From positions 33,001-93,231 of the forward strand of contig MHAR01000039.1 in NCBI GenBank assembly GCA_001803045.1: DNA of 60,231 bases. Reading direction: 5' to 3'. The notes beneath the pieces were generated by a model. The model was not told the origin of the DNA. It saw nothing but the letters and a program-made list of their open reading frames with translations, and made no database searches. Source of the DNA: Ignavibacteria bacterium RIFOXYB12_FULL_35_14. GTDB taxonomy: Bacteria; Bacteroidota; Ignavibacteria; Ignavibacteriales; Ignavibacteriaceae. A program made the translations under genes and the position numbers. Shown here piece after piece: positions 51,509 to 60,231 of the stretch (the stretch's first letter is position 1; each line of letters opens with the position of its first letter).

Positions 51509-52854
51509 TGAATTACTCTGGAAAAAAAATATCGATAATAGGAGCGGTTAGAAGCGGCATTGGAGCAGCTAAGTTGGTTAAGAGGCTTAACGGAATTCCT
51601 TTTGTAAGCGATGCTTTTGATAATGAGAAAATTAAAAAATCAATAGAGATTTTAAACAGTTTAGATATTCTATATGAAATTGGTGGTCACACATCTCGAG
51701 TTTTTGAGTGTGAATTGATGATTGTAAGCCCTGGAGTGCCGCTGGATTCAGAAATAATTAAAACTGCCAGAGATAAAAAAATTAAAATGATAAGCGAGCT
51801 TGACCTTGCATCCTCAGTCTGTAAGGGAAATATTATAGCAATAACTGGAACCAATGGTAAAACCACGACTACAAGTTTGTGCGGTCATGTTTTTAATGTA
51901 TGCGGAGCAAAAACTTATACTGCAGGAAATATCGGTTTAGCATTTTCGGAAATAGCTTATGACGTAAAAGAAAATGAGTATGTTGTAGTGGAAGCGTCCA
52001 GCTTTCAGCTTGACCTGATTGATAAATTCAAACCGAAAGTTGCAGCAATACTAAATATTACTCCAGATCATTTAAATCGTTACCATAATAATTATCAAAG
52101 CTACATCAATTCAAAGATGAAAATATTCCAAAACCAGGATGAAAAAGATTACCTGATAATTAATCGAGACAATGAAGTTCTTATAAATTCATTAACAACG
52201 CACAGAAGTACTGATTATTATTTTTCATTAAGTGAAAAAAGTAAGAACGGGTGTTTTCTTACAGGAGATCAGATTGTATTTATAAAAAATGACAAGGAAG
52301 AATTTCGCTGCTCACTATCGGATATTAATCTTTGCGGTGAGCATAATCATGCCAATGCAATGGCAGTAATTATTGCAGCTAAAATACTTGGATTCGATAA
52401 TAAAAAAATAATTGAGGGTCTAAAGTCCTTTCAAGGAGTGGAACATCGTCTAGAATTTGTTAGAGAAATTAACGGAGTTAAGTATATCAACGATTCAAAA
52501 GCAACAAATGTAGATTCAGTTTGGTATGCATTGCGAAGTTTTGATCAGCCAATCTATTTGATTCTTGGGGGGCAAGACAAAGGTAATGATTACAATCAAA
52601 TTAAAGATTTGGTTCTTAGTAAAGTAATAAAGATTTATGCAATTGGTTCATCGGCAGACAAAGTTTTTAATTTTTTTCATCAAGATGTTAAAGTAGAGAT
52701 TAAACAGACTATTGACGATGTCATTACGGCAGTTAATAGCGAAGCAAGAGAAAACGAAATTGTTCTTTTGTCGCCGGCTTGTGCTAGTTTTGATATGTTC
52801 AATGACTATGAGCATCGTGGAAAAGTTTTTAAAGAAGCCGTGAATAATTTATAA
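51508..52854 (+). CDS. murD: UDP-MurNAc-L-alanine:D-glutamate ligase MurD
   Basis: A 448-residue Mur ligase adding D-glutamate. The N-terminal Rossmann start KKISIIGAVRSGIGAAKLV, the ATP loop AITGTNGKTTTTSLCGHVF near 113-126, EASSFQLDLIDKFKPKVAAILNITPDHLNRY and the late YINDSKATNVDSVWYALRSF and LILGGQDKGNDY are diagnostic. It shares one base with mraY and its stop is followed directly by the ftsW ATG. Confidence 0.96.
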   Translation: MNYSGKKISIIGAVRSGIGAAKLVKRLNGIPFVSDAFDNEKIKKSIEILNSLDILYEIGGHTSRVFECELMIVSPGVPLDSEIIKTARDKKIKMISELDLASSVCKGNIIAITGTNGKTTTTSLCGHVFNVCGAKTYTAGNIGLAFSEIAYDVKENEYVVVEASSFQLDLIDKFKPKVAAILNITPDHLNRYHNNYQSYINSKMKIFQNQDEKDYLIINRDNEVLINSLTTHRSTDYYFSLSEKSKNGCFLTGDQIVFIKNDKEEFRCSLSDINLCGEHNHANAMAVIIAAKILGFDNKKIIEGLKSFQGVEHRLEFVREINGVKYINDSKATNVDSVWYALRSFDQPIYLILGGQDKGNDYNQIKDLVLSKVIKIYAIGSSADKVFNFFHQDVKVEIKQTIDDVITAVNSEARENEIVLLSPACASFDMFNDYEHRGKVFKEAVNNL

Positions 52855-53988
52855 ATGAAAAAATCAGCTTATATAATAATTCTTGTGAGCGTATCACTTT
52901 GTGTGCTTGGCTTGGCATTTGTGATGAGTGCAAGCAGCACGTACAGTAACATAAAGTTTGAAAACTTATTTCATTTATTTAATTCTCACATCTTTCGTGT
53001 TGCATTAGGTCTATTCTTTTTAATTGTTTTTGCCATTATTCCGTATGATACTTATAAGCACATCAGCAAAGGGTTGATATTCTTCATCACTGTTGTTTTA
53101 ATTTATACGCTATTCTACGCACCACCGATAAAAGGTTCAGGCAGATGGATAAATCTTGGATTAATGAGTTTCCAACCCGCTGACTTAGGAAAATTATTTT
53201 TAATTATTCATTTAGCAGTTTTGATTGAACGAAAAGGCGATTCGATACAAAATCTAAAAGTATTAATTCTCCATTTATTCTTTTGGGTAATCATAATTTC
53301 TGGGTTGATATTCTTTCAGCCGAACATAAGCAATGGATTAATATTAATTTTCATTTCACTGTCAATGTTTTTTGTCGGTGGAGCAAAGCTAAAACATATT
53401 CTTGCAACTTTACTAGGCAGTGTGCTGGGAGCCATTTCAATAGCTATGATTTTTGAGCATTCGAGAAATCGAATGCTAACTTTTGTGAAGAGCATTCTTT
53501 ATGGTGGAGGAATAAACGATCAAGTTAATCAAGCATTATTGGCGCTTGGAAGTGGTGGTTTATTCGGGCAGGGAATAGGCAATAGCAAACAGAGCAACCT
53601 ATTCCTTCCGGAATCTTATGGTGATTTCATATTTGCAATAATTGGCGAAGAACTTGGTTTCATTGGTTCGGTATCTATTATCGTCGGGTATTTTACAATT
53701 TTTATTGCCGGAATACTGGTGGCTAAAAAAGCAAGAGACACTTTTGGACAGCTTTTAGCATTTGGAATTTCCTTCTCAATAATTCTGAATGCATTTATAA
53801 CTATAGCAGTAACAACGGGAATATTTCCGACAACAGGTGTGCCTTTACCTTTTATAAGTTATGGCGGAACTTCGATCATTATAACTTGTGTATCGGTGGG
53901 AATTCTTGTGAATATTGCAATATTAAATGCCAAATACATTTTACCTATTCAAAAAATTAATTATGGTCATGCAGAAGAACCGGTTTAA
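52855..53988 (+). CDS. ftsW: Lipid II-linked septal glycosyltransferase FtsW
   Basis: A 377-residue SEDS protein with about ten transmembrane helices that polymerises septal glycan together with FtsI. Signature segments are VMSASSTYSNI, GSGRWINLGLMSFQPADLGKL, HSRNRMLTF, QALLALGSGGLFGQGIGNSKQ and the FAIIGEELGFIG loop, with VPLPFISYGGTSII at the end. It abuts murD with no gap and overlaps murG by about 26 bp. Confidence 0.96.
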   Translation: MKKSAYIIILVSVSLCVLGLAFVMSASSTYSNIKFENLFHLFNSHIFRVALGLFFLIVFAIIPYDTYKHISKGLIFFITVVLIYTLFYAPPIKGSGRWINLGLMSFQPADLGKLFLIIHLAVLIERKGDSIQNLKVLILHLFFWVIIISGLIFFQPNISNGLILIFISLSMFFVGGAKLKHILATLLGSVLGAISIAMIFEHSRNRMLTFVKSILYGGGINDQVNQALLALGSGGLFGQGIGNSKQSNLFLPESYGDFIFAIIGEELGFIGSVSIIVGYFTIFIAGILVAKKARDTFGQLLAFGISFSIILNAFITIAVTTGIFPTTGVPLPFISYGGTSIIITCVSVGILVNIAILNAKYILPIQKINYGHAEEPV

Positions 53989-55075
53989 ATTTTTATTTGC
54001 CGGCGGCGGAACCGGAGGACATTTATTTCCTGCCGTTGCTGTTGCAGAAAAGATAAAAGCGATTTTACCCGAAGCCGATATTTTATTTGTTGGTGCAAAA
54101 ACAAGAATTGAAGGAAGGTTTGTTCCCAAATTAGGATTTAAGTTCAAACCAATTTGGATAAAAGGATTTTCAAGAAGAATCTCAATGGATAATTTATTAT
54201 TTCCTTTAAAGCTTATAGTTTCTTTAGTTCAATCTGTTATTATCAATTTAAAATTTCGTCCAAGTGTTGCAATTGGAACAGGCGGCTATGTTGCAGGCCC
54301 TGCAATATGGGGTTCTTCATTGGTCGGAGCAAAAATAATTTTAATTGAGCAAAATAGTTATCCCGGGGTAACAACTAAACTTTTACAAAAATATGCAGAT
54401 GAAATACATCTGAGCTATGAGGATTCAAAAAAATATTTTAGAAATGAACACAAGCTTCACATGACAGGAAATCCGGTAAGAGAAAATTTGGTAAGAACAA
54501 AAAAATCTGACGCATTACAAAAATTCGAATTTAATCCGCAAAGGAAAACGCTTTTAATTTTGGGTGGAAGCTTAGGTGCTTCATCAATTAATTCAGTTGT
54601 TGCATCAAATTTAAAAAGTTTAACTGAGTTAGAAATCCAGGTGATCTGGCAGACTGGTATAGCATATTATGAAAAGCATAAAAATTTGTCATCGGAAAAA
54701 GTGTGGATTTCGGCATTCATTGAAAACATGAATGATGCTTACTCGGCTTGCGATTTAGTCTTAGCACGTGCAGGAGCAACATCAATTGCGGAAATATTAT
54801 TTCTTGGTGTTCCGGCTATTTTGGTTCCATCGCCGAATGTAGCTGAGAATCACCAGTTCTTTAATGCCAAATCACTTGCAGATAAAGGTGCGGCTTTAAT
54901 GTTAGAGGATAAAGATTTAAATGAAAAATTTGTAAGTGAAATTAAATCCAGCTTATTCGATGATTCAAGATTATCACAGATGAGTCAAATTGCTAAACAA
55001 TTAAGTAAACCGGAAGCAACATCTGTAATAGCCCAAAACGCCATTAGATATGCAAAACAGCAGACGATTAATTAA
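53963..55075 (+). CDS. murG: Undecaprenyl-PP-MurNAc-pentapeptide N-acetylglucosaminyltransferase
   Basis: A 370-residue peripheral membrane enzyme that makes lipid II from lipid I and UDP-GlcNAc. The N-terminal FAGGGTGGHLFPAVAVAEKI is the first G-loop; later come GTGGYVAGPAIW, EQNSYPGVTTKLLQ, TGNPVRENL, LGGSLGASSIN and the UDP-GlcNAc-binding ARAGATSIAEILFLGVPAILVP. The frame is open far into ftsW; ATG 53963 or 53969 gives the normal N-terminus, so the overlap with ftsW is 26 or 20 bp. One base separates its stop from the next gene. Confidence 0.96.
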   Translation: MVMQKNRFKFLFAGGGTGGHLFPAVAVAEKIKAILPEADILFVGAKTRIEGRFVPKLGFKFKPIWIKGFSRRISMDNLLFPLKLIVSLVQSVIINLKFRPSVAIGTGGYVAGPAIWGSSLVGAKIILIEQNSYPGVTTKLLQKYADEIHLSYEDSKKYFRNEHKLHMTGNPVRENLVRTKKSDALQKFEFNPQRKTLLILGGSLGASSINSVVASNLKSLTELEIQVIWQTGIAYYEKHKNLSSEKVWISAFIENMNDAYSACDLVLARAGATSIAEILFLGVPAILVPSPNVAENHQFFNAKSLADKGAALMLEDKDLNEKFVSEIKSSLFDDSRLSQMSQIAKQLSKPEATSVIAQNAIRYAKQQTIN

Positions 55076-55076
55076 A

Positions 55077-55544
55077 ATGAACGATAAAAATAATTTCAAA
55101 TACAACATGTCATTCTATTATCAATCAACGATAATCTATTTTGTTGTATTTGTCATTTATTTAGTAATTCGCGGGCAGTTTATCGAGGATTCATACACGC
55201 TGGTTACTAAAGATCCAATCATCTACTTTTTTGGAATAATTGTTTTGGTATCGCTATTAAGTCTCCTATTCAATCTTTACAAAAACAAACACGTACAAAT
55301 TGGCGACGATGGAATTCATTTTATTGACCGTTTCAAAAAGAGAAATTTCCTCTTTAACGAAATGGATAGTATAAAGATCTCAAAGTTTAAGTCTTCAAGA
55401 ATAAGTAATAAGGCATTTAGGTTAATCAGAATAAAATTGAATAATCGACGAAGACCATTGATAATCAGACCCTATGATTATGAAAACCAAATTGAATTAT
55501 TAAATCGATTTCAGGAAATAAAACAAAGATTAGAAAGCCGCTAA
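55077..55544 (+). CDS. Uncharacterised membrane protein in the dcw cluster
   Basis: A 155-residue protein with two transmembrane helices (IIYFVVFVIYLVIRGQF and IIYFFGIIVLVSLLSLLFNLY), then a ~90-residue basic cytoplasmic domain: VQIGDDGIHFIDRFKKRNFLFNEMDSIKISKFKSSRISNKAFRLIRIKLNNRRRPLIIRPYDYENQIELLNRFQEIK. The strand-rich domain ending in a helix resembles bacterial PH-like domains in layout, but this is inference. It lies between murG and murC with a 1-bp gap before and a 1-bp overlap after, so it is an integral member of the operon. I do not know a standard dcw gene of this type. The start is set by the murG stop. Confidence 0.8.
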   Translation: MNDKNNFKYNMSFYYQSTIIYFVVFVIYLVIRGQFIEDSYTLVTKDPIIYFFGIIVLVSLLSLLFNLYKNKHVQIGDDGIHFIDRFKKRNFLFNEMDSIKISKFKSSRISNKAFRLIRIKLNNRRRPLIIRPYDYENQIELLNRFQEIKQRLESR

Positions 55545-56917
55545 TGTTTAAGAATATTAAAAAGGTTCATTTTGTGGGAATCGGCGGAATTGGAATGAGC
55601 GGAATAGCCGAGATACTTCTAAACCAAGGTTTTGAAGTTTCCGGATCGGACCAAAATCTTTCTGAAATTACAAGACGGTTAAGTGATCTAGGAATGAAAA
55701 TATATGAAGGACATTCAGCAGAAAATTTAAAAGATGCTGATGTATTGGTCTATTCCTCTGCAGTCACAGTGGATAATCCCGAAGTTGAGGCAGCCGTAAA
55801 AAGAAAAATTCCGATTATCAAGCGCTCTGAAATGCTTGCAGAATGTATGCGAATGCAATATGGAATTGGAATTGCCGGAACCCATGGAAAAACCACCACG
55901 ACATCAATGGTTGGCTTAACCTTAACGGAAGGAAAACTCGATCCGACAATAATTGTGGGTGGCAAATTAAGCGGCTTAGGCGGAACTAATGCGCGTTTAG
56001 GCAATGGTGAATTTATTGTTGTTGAAGCAGATGAGTTTGATAGAACTTTTCTAAAATTAACTCCAACTATTGCAGTAATTACTACTTTAGAAAGCGAACA
56101 TCTTGATACTTATAAGGATTTGGAAGACATCAAATCAGCATTCATAGAATTTGCGAATAAAGTTCCTTTCTATGGTTTTGTAGTTTTATGTTTGGATGAA
56201 CCCGCTTTGCAGGATATCATTCCTCAGATAAATAAAAAGGTTATCACCTACGGTTTAACTGTTCAGGCTGATCTTCGCGCAACAGATATTGAATTTAAGA
56301 ATTTTACATCTTCATTCAATGTAAAATATTATGGAGAAGAGCTTGGAAGATTGACACTTAAAATTCCTGGTATTCATAATGTAAAGAATTCGCTTGTTGC
56401 GGTAAGCATTGCAAAAGAATTGGGAGTTTCATTCAGCACAATTAAAAAAGCCCTTGAATCGTTTGCCGGTGTTTATAGGAGATTTGAAGTTAAGTATAAC
56501 AAGGAAATTATGGTGGTTGATGATTATGCACATCACCCTACCGAAACATCTGCATCACTTGCAGGAATACGTTCTGGTTGGGATCGTCGTCTTGTTGCTG
56601 TATTCCAGCCGCATTTATTTTCACGTACAAGAGATTTCTATCAGGAATTTGGCAGATCCTTTCTTAACTCTGATATTTTTGTTTGTACAGATATTTATCC
56701 GGCAAGAGAGGAACCCATTGAGGGAGTTACAGGGAAATTAATTACCGATGCGGCACAAAGCTTTGGACATAAAAATGTTCTGTACGTTGAAAACAAAAAT
56801 GATATTGTTAAAACTTTGAATAATTTAAAAAAAGATGGTGACATAATAGTAACTATGGGTGCGGGCGATATCTGGAAGTTTGGAGAAAAATTTGTTGAAG
56901 GACTTAACAAGAAGTAA
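55544..56917 (+). CDS. murC: UDP-MurNAc:L-alanine ligase MurC
   Basis: A 457-residue Mur ligase adding L-alanine to UDP-MurNAc. Diagnostic segments are VHFVGIGGIGMSGIAEILLNQG at the start, IGIAGTHGKTTTTSMVGL near 106-123, VVEADEFDRTFLKLTP, MVVDDYAHHPTETSASLAG near 325 and AVFQPHLFSRTRDFYQEF. It begins on the last base of the preceding gene and is followed 3 bp later by ftsQ. In many dcw clusters murB and ddl follow murC; here they do not. Confidence 0.97.
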   Translation: MFKNIKKVHFVGIGGIGMSGIAEILLNQGFEVSGSDQNLSEITRRLSDLGMKIYEGHSAENLKDADVLVYSSAVTVDNPEVEAAVKRKIPIIKRSEMLAECMRMQYGIGIAGTHGKTTTTSMVGLTLTEGKLDPTIIVGGKLSGLGGTNARLGNGEFIVVEADEFDRTFLKLTPTIAVITTLESEHLDTYKDLEDIKSAFIEFANKVPFYGFVVLCLDEPALQDIIPQINKKVITYGLTVQADLRATDIEFKNFTSSFNVKYYGEELGRLTLKIPGIHNVKNSLVAVSIAKELGVSFSTIKKALESFAGVYRRFEVKYNKEIMVVDDYAHHPTETSASLAGIRSGWDRRLVAVFQPHLFSRTRDFYQEFGRSFLNSDIFVCTDIYPAREEPIEGVTGKLITDAAQSFGHKNVLYVENKNDIVKTLNNLKKDGDIIVTMGAGDIWKFGEKFVEGLNKK

Positions 56918-56920
56918 ATC

Positions 56921-57685
56921 ATGAGTCAAACAAAAAGCAAAATAATCGGTTTGATAATTTTCTTGATAATCATATCGACACTATTCTTTGTTGCAGTAAT
57001 GCCGGTGAAGCAAAAAGTAGGCAAGCATGTTAAGTCAATTAATTTATCAGGTAATCATTTGCTTCCGCAGGGAAGCTATTTGAGTTTTGCTAAGTTGAAC
57101 GATACACAAAATTCAATCGAGATTACATTACCAATTTTAAAAGACAGATTGGAAAAACATCCATTTGTTTCTTCGGCTGAAGTTGAGATTTCCGAATATA
57201 ATGATGCTAAAGTCTATGTATTCGAAAAAAGCCTTACAGCAATTGTGATATGTGATGATCAAACTTTCTTGCTTTCAGATGAATTACAGCTACTGCCGCT
57301 TTTCTCAAACATGAAATTTATCGATCTGCCAATTATTAATAATCCAAAGCAAGGCAGACAATATAAAGCATTAGAATATTTACAGAGCGAAGAGATAATA
57401 GAGGCTTATAATATTTTGTACGCAATTAAATATTCAAATGAGGAGATGTTTAAGAAATTATCAGAAATAAATCTTAATAGAGGTGATGATATCACATTAA
57501 CATTTTCGGAAGTGCGTCCGATTGTAAAATTTGGAAGAGGTAATGTTCCGAGAAAAGTTTTAAGCTTAAATTCAATCTGGGTTGAAATAAAAGATGCGGG
57601 TAATGATCTAAGTCAGAGTGAGTATGTTGATTTACGATTTACGAATCAAATTTATATTGGAAAAGGCGAAGAATCAGAAATATGA
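56921..57685 (+). CDS. ftsQ: FtsQ/DivIB-type divisome protein
   Basis: A 254-residue bitopic protein. A short cytoplasmic start leads into one transmembrane helix (IIGLIIFLIIISTLFFVAVMP), followed by a POTRA-like domain (VKSINLSGNHLLPQGSYLSF, then LKDRLEKHPFVSSAEVEISEYNDAKVYVFEKSLTAIVICDDQTFLLSDE) and a beta-rich C-terminal domain. The HPFVSSAEV and EKSLTAIV segments are the family's most conserved features. FtsQ links early and late divisome proteins. It overlaps ftsA by 4 bp. Sequence conservation is modest, so position supports the name. Confidence 0.88.
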   Translation: MSQTKSKIIGLIIFLIIISTLFFVAVMPVKQKVGKHVKSINLSGNHLLPQGSYLSFAKLNDTQNSIEITLPILKDRLEKHPFVSSAEVEISEYNDAKVYVFEKSLTAIVICDDQTFLLSDELQLLPLFSNMKFIDLPIINNPKQGRQYKALEYLQSEEIIEAYNILYAIKYSNEEMFKKLSEINLNRGDDITLTFSEVRPIVKFGRGNVPRKVLSLNSIWVEIKDAGNDLSQSEYVDLRFTNQIYIGKGEESEI

Positions 57686-58929
57686 AAAAAAATATTGTTG
57701 CCGGACTCGATTTAGGTACAACTAAAGTTTGTGCTGTAATTGCTGAACAATTAGACGATGAACATTTTGAAATACTCGGAAGTGATTCATCTCCCTCTGA
57801 AGGATTGCACAAAGGTCTGGTAGCGAACATATCCAAAACAGCAGATGGTATTAAAGAAGCTGTTTCCAAAGCATCAAATAAAGCTGGTGTGAGCATTAGC
57901 TCGGTTAATGTTGGTGTTGCCGGGGAACACATTACAAGTATGCGGCATCGCAATTATGTGACTATTAGCAGAGAAGATAAGGAAATTACTAAAGAAGATT
58001 TGAATAGACTCGAAGCTGATGTACGTACGATTCGTATTCCTTCCGATAGAGAAATTCTTCACATAATATTTGAAGAATTCTCTATTGATTATCAGGGAGG
58101 AATCGAAAATCCTATTGGAATGTCAGGTTCAAGATTGGAAGCTACAAATCATATTGTGCTTGCTTCGAGCGCGGCAATTCAAAACATTAAAAAATCGGTT
58201 GAACGTGCCGGTTTACATGTAAATGAATATGTACTTCAGCCAATTGCCTCAAGCACATCTGTTCTTGATGATAGTGAAAAAGATTTAGGTGTGGCCTTGA
58301 TTGATATCGGTGGAGGGACAACAGATATAGCGGTTTTTCAGAACAAAAGCATAAAGCATACTAAAGTAATTGGAGTTGCTGGCAACCAGGTAACTAATGA
58401 TATCCGTGAATCGTTGGGTATAGTTTCCGATGAAGCCGAGAAATTAAAAAAGGAATATGGATATGCGATTGAGACTGCAATCATTAAAGATGAGGATATT
58501 TTAATTCGCGGAGTAGGTGCAAGAGGAAACACAAAAATTCCAATAAGTCTTTTAACTCAGATAATCAGTTTAAGAATGAGAGAATTATTCATTCTTGTTG
58601 ATAATGAAATTAGAAGTGCCGGATTTAAAAATAAAATAAAGGCAGGAATTGTGTTGACAGGCGGGGGATCATTATTAAGAGGGTGTACAGAATTAGCAGA
58701 AGATGTTTTTGGTTTACCGGCACGAATTGGTGTTCCTCAAGAAATGGGAGGTAAACTACCAACTGAAATTGAAAGTCCTGAGTTTGCTACTGTGATGGGA
58801 TTACTGCGAGGAGTTCCTGGCAGTAAAACAAAGGATTACCAGAAATATATCAAAGTTAGAGGTGATAAAAGAAAAAATAAGGTCTCCGTATTCTTTAAAA
58901 AAGTACAACAGTTTTTTGATGAAATATAA
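57682..58929 (+). CDS. ftsA: Cell-division actin homologue FtsA
   Basis: A 415-residue actin-fold protein that tethers FtsZ to the membrane. The phosphate-1 loop AGLDLGTTKVCAVIAE opens the protein, the 1C subdomain has VGVAGEHITSMRHRNYVTIS, phosphate-2 LIDIGGGTTDIAVF lies near 213 and LTGGGSLLRGCTEL forms the adenosine loop. The tail VSVFFKKVQQFFDEI is the amphipathic membrane-targeting helix. It overlaps ftsQ by 4 bp and precedes ftsZ by 22 bp. Confidence 0.97.
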   Translation: MKKNIVAGLDLGTTKVCAVIAEQLDDEHFEILGSDSSPSEGLHKGLVANISKTADGIKEAVSKASNKAGVSISSVNVGVAGEHITSMRHRNYVTISREDKEITKEDLNRLEADVRTIRIPSDREILHIIFEEFSIDYQGGIENPIGMSGSRLEATNHIVLASSAAIQNIKKSVERAGLHVNEYVLQPIASSTSVLDDSEKDLGVALIDIGGGTTDIAVFQNKSIKHTKVIGVAGNQVTNDIRESLGIVSDEAEKLKKEYGYAIETAIIKDEDILIRGVGARGNTKIPISLLTQIISLRMRELFILVDNEIRSAGFKNKIKAGIVLTGGGSLLRGCTELAEDVFGLPARIGVPQEMGGKLPTEIESPEFATVMGLLRGVPGSKTKDYQKYIKVRGDKRKNKVSVFFKKVQQFFDEI

Positions 58930-58951
58930 ATTATCTAACAAGGAGGTTACA

Positions 58952-60231
58952 ATGTCGCATTTCGCAACGATAGACAGAGGTAAGTCCATGTCTGCAGTAC
59001 TGAAAGTAGTGGGAGTTGGTGGCGGAGGTTGCAATGCCATCGAAAGCATGATAAAACGAGGATTACAGGGTGTTGAGTATGTCTCAATTAATACAGATGC
59101 ACAGGTATTAAGAAGCAGTAATGCTGCTCATAAGATTCAGGTTGGCGCAAACATTACCAGAGGACTTGGTGCCGGCGCTGATCCTCATGTTGGCAAAAAA
59201 TCTATTGAAGAGGATCGGGAAAAGATTGCAGAAGTACTTGCCGGAAGCGACATGGTTTTTGTTACTGCTGGTATGGGCGGAGGGACGGGTACAGGTGGTG
59301 CACCAATCATAGCCTCAATTGCAAAAAGTATTGGCTCACTAGTAGTAGGAATTGTTACTAAGCCATTCAAATGGGAAGGTAAAAAAAGAATGCTGAATGC
59401 AGAGCAAGGCATTCAAGAACTTAAGCAATATGTGGATAGTTTAATTGTCATTCCTAATGAACGCCTCTTGAGTATACTTGACAAATCTACAAATGCATTT
59501 GCGGCATTTGATAAACCGAACGAAGTTCTTTATGAGGCAACAAGAGGTATTGCAGATATAATTACAGTTGAAGGGTTGATTAACGTTGATTTTGCCGATG
59601 TAAGAGCGGTGATGAATCAAAGCGGTGAAGCATTGATGGGATGCGGTATTGCTAGCGGTGAAAATCGTGCAATTGAAGCAGCACAAAAAGCAATTTCAAG
59701 TCCTTTACTAGAAGGAATAAATATTAAAGGTGCCAAAAGTGTTCTGCTTAATGTTACAGGGTCAAGCAGCTTAACTATTCAAGAAGTGAATGAAGGCAAC
59801 AATGTGATTTTTGAAGCCGCAGGCGAAGAAGCCAATGTAATTTTTGGTTGTGTTCAGAAAGAAGAAATGAACGATTATGTTTCTTACACTGTTATTGCTA
59901 CAGGGTTTGATGGCTCAACTAAAACTTTCCTTTCAAGAAGCTCAAAAAGCATCAGGCAGAAGCATAAGGAGCCTGATGTGTTTGCAGGTAAATTTAATTT
60001 TGGTAGTGAAACTGCCGAGATAGATTCTACTGACCTCGAAGTTCCGACAATCTATAGGGTAAAAAAGCCGCAATCTCAGTTGGACCTGGATAATGAAGAA
60101 GAAAACATTAACGGTGGATTTATTTTCAACTCGAACAAATTGAATTGGGCATCGGATAAACCACAAAAAGATGCACAACAGCAGAAAGCAAATGAAGAGG
60201 AAAACAGCTCGTCCTTTCTTCGAATGATTAT
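58952..60231 (+). CDS. ftsZ: Cell-division tubulin homologue FtsZ (3' end cut off)
   Basis: The frame is open to the window edge (426 codons). FtsZ polymerises with GTP into the division ring. The N-terminal VVGVGGGGCNAIESM, SINTDAQVL, the tubulin signature GMGGGTGTGGAPIIASIAK and the T7 loop INVDFADVRAVM are present. A variable acidic linker with IYRVKKPQSQLDLDNEEENINGG is followed by SSFLRMI at the edge, the conserved C-terminal peptide that contacts FtsA, so only a few codons are missing. An AGGAGG site at 58941-58946 sits 5 bp before the ATG, the strongest in the operon. Confidence 0.97.
   Translation, partial: MSHFATIDRGKSMSAVLKVVGVGGGGCNAIESMIKRGLQGVEYVSINTDAQVLRSSNAAHKIQVGANITRGLGAGADPHVGKKSIEEDREKIAEVLAGSDMVFVTAGMGGGTGTGGAPIIASIAKSIGSLVVGIVTKPFKWEGKKRMLNAEQGIQELKQYVDSLIVIPNERLLSILDKSTNAFAAFDKPNEVLYEATRGIADIITVEGLINVDFADVRAVMNQSGEALMGCGIASGENRAIEAAQKAISSPLLEGINIKGAKSVLLNVTGSSSLTIQEVNEGNNVIFEAAGEEANVIFGCVQKEEMNDYVSYTVIATGFDGSTKTFLSRSSKSIRQKHKEPDVFAGKFNFGSETAEIDSTDLEVPTIYRVKKPQSQLDLDNEEENINGGFIFNSNKLNWASDKPQKDAQQQKANEEENSSSFLRMI

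Overview
The window looks like chromosome from a low-GC member of the Ignavibacteria (Bacteroidota/Chlorobi group). This is inferred from two genes ending in a type IX secretion C-terminal sorting domain with the NYPNPFNPST signature, a secreted M16/M64/M3 peptidase complement, many genes without a clear Shine-Dalgarno, and an uncommonly complete dcw cluster of Gram-negative content. There is no rRNA, CRISPR array, prophage or integrase in the window.

Layout. 1-2544 (minus strand): a nucleoside-salvage operon cdd-tdk-nupC-punA, the last gene cut by the window edge. 2656-3149: a frameshifted DUF559 endonuclease gene bracketed by inverted palindrome-tailed repeats, probably a small dead mobile element. 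3183-5186: a UvrD/Rep helicase. 5659-18941 (plus strand): clpC, pterin dehydratase, pyrE, an M64 peptidase, an RsbU-type phosphatase, then after a repeat-rich gap an aldehyde dehydrogenase, truA, an SDR reductase, three envelope proteins, a crotonase and a membrane-anchored unknown. 18980-24640 (minus): an inactive/active M16 peptidase pair, lepB and gatB. 24951-36736 (plus): a large secreted M16 peptidase, a DASS transporter, a lipoprotein, corA, two T9SS cargo proteins, pepF and a CBS-less IMPDH/GMP reductase. 37136-40810 (minus): cupin, copper ATPase copA, copper chaperone copZ and a small unknown membrane protein. 41203-43553 (plus): HU, a zinc-ribbon/TPR protein, a 31-residue COX24-like protein (too short for routine calling), tRNA-Thr(CGT), a BrnT/BrnA toxin-antitoxin pair and a broken second tRNA-Thr copy carrying a palindromic insertion.

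43786-60231 is a near-continuous division and cell-wall operon: mraZ-rsmH-ftsL-ftsI-murE-murF-mraY-murD-ftsW-murG-(unknown membrane protein)-murC-ftsQ-ftsA-ftsZ. Almost every junction overlaps or abuts, so translational coupling is likely; ftsZ alone has a gap with a strong AGGAGG. Three TGGG/TGGT boxes at exact 10-bp spacing between a promoter-like sequence and mraZ look like the MraZ autoregulatory operator. murB and ddl are absent from the cluster, while an uncharacterised 155-residue membrane protein sits between murG and murC.

The most unusual layer is the set of small palindromic repeats outside (and once inside) genes: the DUF559 terminal repeats and a related copy read in frame within a T9SS protein; a possible MITE at 11824-12093; an ~80-bp hairpin repeat in two copies 16 kb apart; tandem TCCGTC/GACGGA palindromes; and the insertion in the tRNA remnant. 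I see no clear wholly new multi-gene system. The best leads for undescribed biology are the DUF559/palindrome element family, the tRNA-Thr/BrnTA islet and the unknown dcw gene. No database search was possible, so family names rest on motifs read from the translations.
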